Of a stretch of 64,000 bases of DNA, positions 55,350-61,802 are shown one piece after another. Positions within the stretch are counted from its first letter, which is position 1; each line of letters opens with the position of its first letter. The notes beneath the pieces were generated by a model that worked only from the letters and a program-made list of their open reading frames with translations, was not told the DNA's origin and searched no databases. The translations under genes and the position numbers were made by a program. This DNA comes from Chryseobacterium indicum (GTDB lineage: Bacteria > Bacteroidota > Bacteroidia > Flavobacteriales > Weeksellaceae), in NCBI RefSeq assembly GCF_021504595.1, contig NZ_JACSGT010000001.1, positions 2,604,001 to 2,668,000 of the forward strand, given 5' to 3'.

Positions 55350-57845
55350 TTATTCTACGTTCCAGCTCAGTTTTTCTTCTTCTGAATTCCAGTTGACATG
55401 AATGGTCTGTCCGGCTTTTACTTCTTCTCTTACGATCATTTTCGAGATCGGTCTTGCCAATTGAGAACGTATCACTCCTGAGATTTGTCTTGCTCCGTAT
55501 TTGCTGCTGAATCCGCCCAATGCAAGATTTTTCACAGCTTCATCGGAGATTTTCAGGCTCATTCCCAGTCGCGCTAAAGAGTTGTGCAGTGATTTTAACT
55601 GAATATTAAAAATTCTCTCGGCGATGGATTCTGTAATTGGAGCAAAAGGAATAATTTCTGTAATTCTTGCTAAAAATTCCGGTCGGAAACGTCCGGAATT
55701 CGACATAATCTGCATCAAAGTTTTCGATTCCGGGATCTTTCCTTCTTCAAACTGTTTTACGATTTCTTCGCTTCCGATATTTGAGGTAAATAAAATCAGG
55801 GCATTGCTGAAATCACCTTCTTTTCCAAGTTTATCATGAACTTTTCCTTCGTCCATGATCTGTAAAAACACATCAAAAACCGAATGATGGGCTTTTTCAA
55901 TTTCATCAAATAAAACGACAGTGTAAGGCTGCTGTCTTATTTTGTTGACAAGCATTCCTCCTTCTTCGTAACCTACGTATCCGGGAGGCGCACCATATAA
56001 AAGTGCGGCTGAATGTTCTTCTTTAAACTCAGACATATCGAAACGAACCATTGCCTTTTCGTCGTTGAAAAGGAGTTCTGCCATCGATTTTGCCAATTCG
56101 GTCTTTCCTGTTCCGGTAGGTCCCAAAAGGAAGAATGATCCAATGGGCTGTCCCGGTTTATTGAGTCCGCTTCGGTTTTCAACAATTGCATCGGAAAGGA
56201 TTTTTAAAGCGTGATCCTGCCCTACAACACGGTTCATTAAAAGAGATTCCATATTCAGCAGTTTCTCTTTTTCCTGCGCCTGAATTTTCCCGATCGGAAT
56301 GTTTGTTTTTGCCGCCATTACCGCCGCGAGTTCAAGACGGTCTACTTTTTCTCTTTTCTTTGAGGCGTGCTGCAAAAGTTCGGCATAGCTGTCTTCAATA
56401 ATTTTCTGAATCTGTTCCACCGGCATGGAATTGTCGATTTGTGGCTGCTCACTTAAAGATCCCCATAAAATCGGACTTATTTTGTCTCTCAGCAAATTGT
56501 AATTCCAGATCAGTTCATCTGCTTTGTCTTTTTCATCGAAATAATCTTCGCTCTGAAGCTTTTCGTAGGTTAATTTCCAGCTTTCCAGCTCTTTTTCTGA
56601 AAGCTCATCAAGCATTTTAATCGCCGCCATGGTTCTGTCTAAAAGATCGATGGCTGCATCGGGAAGTTTTTTGCCTTTTGCATATCTTTTTGCAAGACGT
56701 ACACATTCGGGAAGAGCGGTTTTCTCTACTTCAATTCCGTGGTGCTTTTTGTAACCTTCGAGTAAAACATCGATCATTTTAACGCAGGTTTTTTCATCCG
56801 GTTCATTTACGGTTAACACTTCAAATCGTCGGTTGAAAGCCTGTTCCGGCTCAATAATTTTTCTGTATTCTTCCTGAGTGGTGGCTCCGATGACGGTAAT
56901 TTCACCTCTTGCGAGTTCAGGTTTCAGCAGGTTGGCAACGTTTCCAATGCTTCCTTTGGGATCTAAAAGGGTATGAATTTCATCAATAAAAAGAATCGCT
57001 TTTTCTATCTTTTTACATTCGTTGATGACTTTTTTCAGACGGTCTTCAATTTCGCCTTTGTAAGAGGTTCCTGCTAATAAAGCTCCGGTGTCTAATTCCA
57101 ACAGTGTTCCGTTTCTAAGCATCTCAGGAACGTTTCCTTTGGTGATTTCAATGGCAAAACCTTCTACCAATGCGGTTTTCCCGACTCCGGGTTCTCCGAT
57201 AATGATGACGTTGGGTTTGCTTCTCCTGCAGAGAATTTCAACCAGCATTCTGAGTTCTTTGTCTCTTCCGATGATGTTTTCCAGTTCTCCTTTTCTTGCC
57301 TGTGCGGTTCTGTCTGTGCAATAGCTTTTTATGGAAGGAAAAGACTGATCTGAATAATCTGAACCTTTTGAAAATATCGAAGAAAATTCTCCGTTTTCCG
57401 AACTTTCGTAAGGCGTATCTTTTCTGTACAGATTGAAAATTTCATGTTCTCTGAGAGGTAGTGATTTGAGCTGCTGTAAAGTAAAAGCGACCTGTGGTTT
57501 TACAATGGCTGTTAAAATACAGATCGGGGTAATTTCGTCCAGACCTAATTTTAGTCGGATGTCATCCGCTTCTTCCACAATACGATCTACGGTTTCATCT
57601 TCTCCGGCTTCGTTGGGAAGATGGGTGGTTTTAGGATAATCTTCGATGCGAACATCTGCCCATTCGTAGAAATATCCGGGATCTTTATCGATGCTTTTAA
57701 GGAATTCGTTCAACCCGATGTCTTTGTGCATAAGTGCCTGCAGAATGTGCGGAGCTCCGTAGGTGGCATTGTAATTCTCCTTCGCGATGGATTGCGCTAT
57801 ATGAAACAGCTGCTTTACAGTCTCATTGGTAACTAATACTCCCAT
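55350..57845 (-). CDS. clpV: ClpV/TssH AAA+ ATPase
   Basis: An 831-residue double AAA+ ATPase that takes apart the contracted sheath so that it can be rebuilt. N-terminal domain (NYNATYGAPHILQALM), first Walker A GEPGVGKTALVEG with Walker B ILFIDEIHTLL, middle domain, second Walker A GPTGTGKTELAK with VVLFDEIEKAHHSV, and SGRFRPEFLARI near the end. It differs from ClpB by a shorter middle region and by the locus. The leader motif (57873-57883) precedes it, but no clear -7 box was seen. Confidence 0.9.
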   Translation of the reverse strand: MGVLVTNETVKQLFHIAQSIAKENYNATYGAPHILQALMHKDIGLNEFLKSIDKDPGYFYEWADVRIEDYPKTTHLPNEAGEDETVDRIVEEADDIRLKLGLDEITPICILTAIVKPQVAFTLQQLKSLPLREHEIFNLYRKDTPYESSENGEFSSIFSKGSDYSDQSFPSIKSYCTDRTAQARKGELENIIGRDKELRMLVEILCRRSKPNVIIIGEPGVGKTALVEGFAIEITKGNVPEMLRNGTLLELDTGALLAGTSYKGEIEDRLKKVINECKKIEKAILFIDEIHTLLDPKGSIGNVANLLKPELARGEITVIGATTQEEYRKIIEPEQAFNRRFEVLTVNEPDEKTCVKMIDVLLEGYKKHHGIEVEKTALPECVRLAKRYAKGKKLPDAAIDLLDRTMAAIKMLDELSEKELESWKLTYEKLQSEDYFDEKDKADELIWNYNLLRDKISPILWGSLSEQPQIDNSMPVEQIQKIIEDSYAELLQHASKKREKVDRLELAAVMAAKTNIPIGKIQAQEKEKLLNMESLLMNRVVGQDHALKILSDAIVENRSGLNKPGQPIGSFFLLGPTGTGKTELAKSMAELLFNDEKAMVRFDMSEFKEEHSAALLYGAPPGYVGYEEGGMLVNKIRQQPYTVVLFDEIEKAHHSVFDVFLQIMDEGKVHDKLGKEGDFSNALILFTSNIGSEEIVKQFEEGKIPESKTLMQIMSNSGRFRPEFLARITEIIPFAPITESIAERIFNIQLKSLHNSLARLGMSLKISDEAVKNLALGGFSSKYGARQISGVIRSQLARPISKMIVREEVKAGQTIHVNWNSEEEKLSWNVE

Positions 57846-57872
57846 TGTACTATTCAGATTAATATTTTGTGC

Positions 57873-57883
57873 GGTGATTTGGT
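57873..57883 (-). promoter_or_regulatory. T6SS leader motif upstream of clpV
   Basis: Minus-strand ACCAAATCACC, followed by GCACAAAATATT, so the motif is split by a few bases relative to tssD. It lies 27 bases from the start codon, matching vgrG1 and both tssD copies. Confidence 0.5.
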
Positions 57884-58047
57884 GTTTCTCCGGTTTGGAT
57901 TTTCCTTGTTTTTTACGGAATGAATCTATAACCGTCTGAATTTTTATTATTTACTAAGTTAACTGTTTTTTCTTAAAAACGGAAAAATATGTATTAATAA
58001 TGTGATTTAGAATAAATATTTTAACAAAAATTAATTTAAAATGGTAA

Positions 58048-58073
58048 AAAGACCGTCTTGAGTGACAGCCTTT
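58048..58073 (-). terminator. Terminator after tssD2
   Basis: Ten-base-pair stem AAAGGCTGTC with GACGGTCTTT (two G-U pairs, loop of six) on the minus strand, followed by TTTACC. Confidence 0.7.
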
Positions 58074-58100
58074 TGTATGAATATCAATGAAATGAATTGT

Positions 58101-58505
58101 TTAGCTTGATGGCCAAAGACCTTCGTATTTGGAATTTCCGTAGTCGATGGTTTCTGCACTTACTACGAAACTGATGAGCATGCTGTTTTCGTCAACCGCG
58201 TCGAACTCAACTTCGTGCTGAATAACGTATCCGTTGTTCCATGAAAGGGTGATTAATGTACCTTCTTCATGAGATTTGTTGAAGGTGATTTCTCCGGTTG
58301 TCGGTTTGTATTTTCCGTTCAGTAAGCTTTCCAGAATGTCTGATTTTTCTGTTGCTTCTACGGTTACTTTAATGAGCGCATTGGAAGGATCTGAAGCTAC
58401 TCTTCCGGAAACATCCGTAGATCTGGAAACGCTGTAGTTCAGTTTTAGTAATTTTTGCCCTTCTCCGCCGTTGAATTTTAAGATTCCTCTTGAATTTGCT
58501 GCCAT
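58101..58505 (-). CDS. tssD: TssD (Hcp) tube protein, second copy
   Basis: A 134-residue paralogue of 48931-49338, identical through residue 87 and nearly so after that (LITLSWNNGYV, HEVEFDAV, SFVVSAET, ending WPSS). The two may be interchangeable or used with different spikes, since one precedes clpV and the other precedes vgrG1. It is flanked by its own promoter and terminator. Confidence 0.93.
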   Translation of the reverse strand: MAANSRGILKFNGGEGQKLLKLNYSVSRSTDVSGRVASDPSNALIKVTVEATEKSDILESLLNGKYKPTTGEITFNKSHEEGTLITLSWNNGYVIQHEVEFDAVDENSMLISFVVSAETIDYGNSKYEGLWPSS

Positions 58506-58533
58506 GACAGGTAAATTTTAATCGTTATTACTA

Positions 58534-58547
58534 TTTTGTGATTCGGT
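58534..58547 (-). promoter_or_regulatory. T6SS leader motif upstream of tssD2
   Basis: Minus-strand ACCGAATCACAAAA, one base different from tssD1, 28 bases before the start codon. Confidence 0.6.
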
Positions 58548-58557
58548 GATTATGTAA

Positions 58558-58588
58558 CAAAGATAAAGCGGCAATTTCTCTTCTGAAA
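58558..58588 (-). promoter_or_regulatory. tssD2 promoter, TTTC-N19-TATCTTTG
   Basis: -7 box TATCTTTG (58558-58565) and TTTC (58585-58588), 19 bases apart, identical to tssD1. Sequence between the boxes is not conserved, so the match is not simply a recent copy. Confidence 0.75.
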
Positions 58589-58614
58589 GTTTTTAAATAG
58601 CAATTTGAAATTTT

Positions 58615-58650
58615 GTCGTATTTCTACGATTTGATGTCGTAATTCTACGA
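58615..58650 (-). promoter_or_regulatory. Tandem inverted-repeat operator upstream of tssD2
   Basis: TCGTAGAAATACGAC (58615-58629) and TCGTAGAATTACGAC (58636-58650), minus-strand sense, again 21 bases apart and again beginning 110 bases from the start codon. The second is a perfect inverted repeat GTCGTA/TACGAC around ATTC (plus strand). Confidence 0.75.
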
Positions 58651-58694
58651 CATTGGATTTAATACTATCTTAACAATCCTTTGCTGTAAAATGT

Positions 58695-59654
58695 TTACGA
58701 CAATTCTTTAAGTATAAAAAAACTTTTATTTTTTACACCATAGTGAGAAATACTGTAGCTGATTTCGATTTCTTTTACCAATCCGGAGTCTTTATCCAAG
58801 ATATATTTTCCGGCAAAATCAAGCTCATTTTCGTGTGAATTTATATTCTGGCGGAGAATGATTTCATGATCTTCGGAATGTTCCACTTTCTGCTGAAGCT
58901 GAATTTCTGTATTTTCTTCTCCGATTGACTGAGCTAAGTGAGATTTTCCTTTCGTAAAGCTATTTCTTATGCCTGCAAAATAGTTTTTGATGAAGATATC
59001 TCCCTTCATTCTGCTATGGAAAAGTGAAGGATCGAGAACGACGCGTTCGAATTCATCAAGATATAGTTTAGCGTATTTATCGGGAAAAAGATCTGTAAGA
59101 CGCTCTTTAATCGTATTGAAATGATCTGTGGTTTCTTTTGTTAAAGAAATAAATACAACTCTGCCTTTGTCATCGGTTCTTACCTCAACAGGATTCAGCG
59201 AACGGATGGATTCTGAAGCGAGATCTGCCATCATCGTTCCTGATTTTTCGAAAAAATTGTTTTTGAAAAGGTGAAAAATGTGATTATTTTCTTCTTTTCG
59301 AATCCATTTTACTGAAACGGTGTAAGAAAGTGCATTTTCTTTTTCTTCAAGCTCATTTTCTTCGGTTTCCCGGCTTTCAACGGTATAAATTTTAGCCAGA
59401 TTTTCGGGATGGAAAGGAATTTCAGGGTTTAATTTCAGATCTTTGAAAGGTGCATCATTCCTGCTGTTGTATTCTTTTATTTTGTGAATATCAGGAATAA
59501 GAAGTTTTTTCCGCGGAACAAGATTATCGTATATAAAATCTTCTCTCGCACAATGGGTATTGTGAAATTCTTTAAGGTATTCTGGATTTTCAAGATTAAT
59601 TTCTTCAGCTATACTTTCCAGCGTTTCCCCGGAAAGGATAAAATGAACGGTCAT
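58695..59654 (-). CDS. LysM-domain protein of the T6SS locus
   Basis: A 319-residue protein with an N-terminal LysM-like module (HFILSGETLESIAEEINLENPEYLKEFH ... KKLLIPD). The rest is unassigned: a helical and beta region with VSVKWIRKEENNHIFHLFKN and a C-terminal DFAGKYILDKDSGLVKEIEISYSI. No signal peptide, so it is probably cytoplasmic or secreted by the T6SS itself. In T6SS loci LysM modules can target an effector or a structural part to the cell wall. Function unknown. Confidence 0.6.
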   Translation of the reverse strand: MTVHFILSGETLESIAEEINLENPEYLKEFHNTHCAREDFIYDNLVPRKKLLIPDIHKIKEYNSRNDAPFKDLKLNPEIPFHPENLAKIYTVESRETEENELEEKENALSYTVSVKWIRKEENNHIFHLFKNNFFEKSGTMMADLASESIRSLNPVEVRTDDKGRVVFISLTKETTDHFNTIKERLTDLFPDKYAKLYLDEFERVVLDPSLFHSRMKGDIFIKNYFAGIRNSFTKGKSHLAQSIGEENTEIQLQQKVEHSEDHEIILRQNINSHENELDFAGKYILDKDSGLVKEIEISYSISHYGVKNKSFFILKELS

Positions 59655-59836
59655 ATATTTTGTTTTTTGGCTAAAACTAAGTTAGAGGAAAAATTTTAGT
59701 CAGCAAAATAGTTTTGTCATGATCTTCATGTAACGCAAGGTTCATAAGTTTTTATGCGGATCACTTTTCAAGTTCACAATGACGTTTTTACACAGCCAGA
59801 AACGCAACCTTTTTTAAAACCATTTCAAATTTAACC

Positions 59837-59869
59837 AAAAAAAACAGCGCCCGAAAATGGATGCTGTTT
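59837..59869 (-). terminator. Terminator after the 59893-60420 lipoprotein gene
   Basis: Stem AAACAGC with GCTGTTT (arms 59842-59848 and 59863-59869), followed on the minus strand by a run of eight T overlapping the stem foot. Confidence 0.6.
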
Positions 59870-59892
59870 CTATTTCAATCATTAATTTTTGA

Positions 59893-60420
59893 TTATTTCT
59901 GTCTGGTGAATTCCAGATATTTATCACCGCATTGCGTGAAGTGTTCGAATTCGTTCATTGCATTTCCGTAATTCTGGATCACAATTTTATCTCCTTCGTA
60001 CAGACCGCCAATTTCGCCCATGGTAATATTTTTGATCTCTCCTGTTTTTTCATCGCTTTCCGCAGAAACATTTCCGGCAGCAATTACTTTTGTTTTATCT
60101 AAAATTTTAAACGTTGAATTTCCGTCGGTATTCTTAAATTCTATTGAAAATCTTCCGCCTTCGCAGGTTGTCGCGATAAATTTTCCTTCAACAAAAGTTT
60201 TGGAAACAGTCTTTTTTGTATCTTTTTCTTCCGGACTTTCCGTTTGTTCATCAGATTGTGCTGAATCTTTTTTCTCAACAGGAACTGCTGTTTTTTCAAC
60301 AGGCTGAGAAACGGACATTGAGTCTGCTTTTATTGCTTTGTTCTTTGTTTCATTTTTGGAGCAGGAAATGGTAAAAATCCCTGCCAGTAAACAAATTCCA
60401 ATGATTTTTTTTGTAATCAT
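59893..60420 (-). CDS. Lipoprotein of unknown function
   Basis: A 175-residue lipoprotein (lipobox TISC, Cys20). A long Lys/Glu/Ser/Val-rich linker (to about residue 75) precedes a small beta domain (FVEGKFIATTCEGGRFSIEFKN, TKVIAAGNVS, GEIGGLYEGDKIVIQNYG). A Cys pair in TTCEGG and FTQCGDK may form a disulfide. No family recognised; it lies within the T6SS region but has its own promoter and terminator. Confidence 0.65.
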   Translation of the reverse strand: MITKKIIGICLLAGIFTISCSKNETKNKAIKADSMSVSQPVEKTAVPVEKKDSAQSDEQTESPEEKDTKKTVSKTFVEGKFIATTCEGGRFSIEFKNTDGNSTFKILDKTKVIAAGNVSAESDEKTGEIKNITMGEIGGLYEGDKIVIQNYGNAMNEFEHFTQCGDKYLEFTRQK

Positions 60421-60736
60421 AAGGTATACTTTTGACGTATTTATTAGATCAAAAATACCATAAATTTTAATCCGACCATATTTTTTGTTTTAAAATTGAC
60501 TGAAAAAGGATTCAGACGATGATTTAAGATGAAAAGTTAAGTAATTATTTTAATGCTACGTTCGCAAATTCATTTTAATTAAAAACTTTTCATACGTTCG
60601 CAAAGGCTTTCATTCAGCAAATGACAGCAGAATATGTTCAAAATATATTAAACGGCAAAAGCAAGATGAATTTAAAAGATTTGCAAAAAAAAGAGATTGT
60701 GAAAAACACAATCTCCGAATGGTACCGTAAAGTTTA
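60421..60736. other. Intergenic region, no gene seen
   Basis: 316 bases holding a -7 box for the lipoprotein gene (TATTTTTG on the minus strand, 60450-60457), a direct repeat of ACGTTCGCAAA (near 60553 and 60595) and a terminator for the next gene (60685-60715). Confidence 0.5.
60685..60715 (-). terminator. Terminator after the 60737-61132 gene
   Basis: Perfect nine-base-pair stem GAGATTGTG with CACAATCTC, loop of five, followed by TTTTTTTT on the minus strand. Confidence 0.85.
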
Positions 60737-61132
60737 TTATTTTACTTTCTTCAACGGAAGATCATCACTTCCGGGATTAATAAAGTAGATGGGACTTCCC
60801 GAGATATAAAATTCGTCATCAAGCTTTTCTACGTAGATGATTCCCATTTCTTTATCTTTCGGGCTGAAAGGGATGCTGATCTTGTCTTTGGTAACAAATT
60901 TACTCCTGATATTTTTATAAATTTCCGGCCGGTCTTCATCGCTCATATATTTTACCGTAATATTATCGAGCCTGATGATCTGTATATCAAAACTTGTTTT
61001 CATACCGTCGCGGTTTCTTGCAGAAAAGTGATAAGTTCCGATCCAGTCTTTTTCGCCGGACAATTTGCCGGCTTCGGAAGGCTGACAAACCATATTGATG
61101 AGCAATATGAAAAAGCAAAATAGTGATTTCAT
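60737..61132 (-). CDS. Small lipoprotein of unknown function
   Basis: A 131-residue protein with probable lipobox NMVC and a beta-rich mature domain (DWIGTYHFSARNRDG, FDIQIIRLDNITVKYM, SIPFSPKDKEMGIIYVEKLDDEFYISGSPI). It resembles small lipocalin-like lipoproteins. It starts seven bases after the preceding lipoprotein gene, so it likely belongs to the effector-immunity operon and could be a second immunity protein. Confidence 0.6.
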   Translation of the reverse strand: MKSLFCFFILLINMVCQPSEAGKLSGEKDWIGTYHFSARNRDGMKTSFDIQIIRLDNITVKYMSDEDRPEIYKNIRSKFVTKDKISIPFSPKDKEMGIIYVEKLDDEFYISGSPIYFINPGSDDLPLKKVK

Positions 61133-61139
61133 GTTCTTG

Positions 61140-61802
61140 TTATTTTTTAATGAATTTCCCTGTTGCGTCTATGCTGTATTCTACACTTACTTTCGCGGAA
61201 TCGCCCTGTTTTTTTTCTCCCACAATATCTCCTGCCTCATTGTATTCCAGCTTATCTACAGAGTGTTTTACTATGGCGATGGATTTATCTTTGCCGATGG
61301 AAAATGTTCTGAAATATTCTGTCTCAAAAGTAAAACGGCAGTCGAGCAACAGTTTATCCGTTAAAACATTATTGAAATAGCTGTTCAGCTGAACATTCAG
61401 AATTTTGGTGTCATTTTCCCCAAAAGTATTATAAATAATGAGTTTTGCTGTATTCTGATCAGAAAATTTAAATGTCTCCAGTGTATAATATTTCGTTTTC
61501 GGATCGGGTGTAATCCCAAAATCATTTTCTTTGATGGGAACTGACGAGTCTTTCTCGTTAAATGTATCCGACTGCAAACCTTTATAAGAGGTATTTACAA
61601 CATAGCTTACAGAATCTGTATCGGGTTTATAGTAGGGCTGCACACGGTCTGAAGTGTAGGGTAAATTATTTGTCATTTCTGTTGATGTACTGTCTGTTGA
61701 TGATCTGTTGCTTTGCGAAATTCCGTTTTCGCTTACGTTTTTTTTGCAGGAAAAACACAGCAAAACAAAAAGGTGAATTGTGATCAGTTTTAAAATTTTC
61801 AT
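61140..61802 (-). CDS. Lipoprotein coupled to the cell-wall hydrolase effector, candidate immunity
   Basis: A 220-residue lipoprotein (lipobox CFSC, Cys19), with a Ser/Thr-rich linker and a periplasmic domain (KYYTLETFKFSDQNTAKLIIYNTFG, LLLDCRFTFETEYFRTFSIG). Its start codon overlaps the stop of the hydrolase gene as ATGA, so the two are translationally coupled. A periplasmic lipoprotein is the expected form of immunity to an enzyme that attacks peptidoglycan. No known immunity family recognised. Confidence 0.68.
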   Translation of the reverse strand: MKILKLITIHLFVLLCFSCKKNVSENGISQSNRSSTDSTSTEMTNNLPYTSDRVQPYYKPDTDSVSYVVNTSYKGLQSDTFNEKDSSVPIKENDFGITPDPKTKYYTLETFKFSDQNTAKLIIYNTFGENDTKILNVQLNSYFNNVLTDKLLLDCRFTFETEYFRTFSIGKDKSIAIVKHSVDKLEYNEAGDIVGEKKQGDSAKVSVEYSIDATGKFIKK

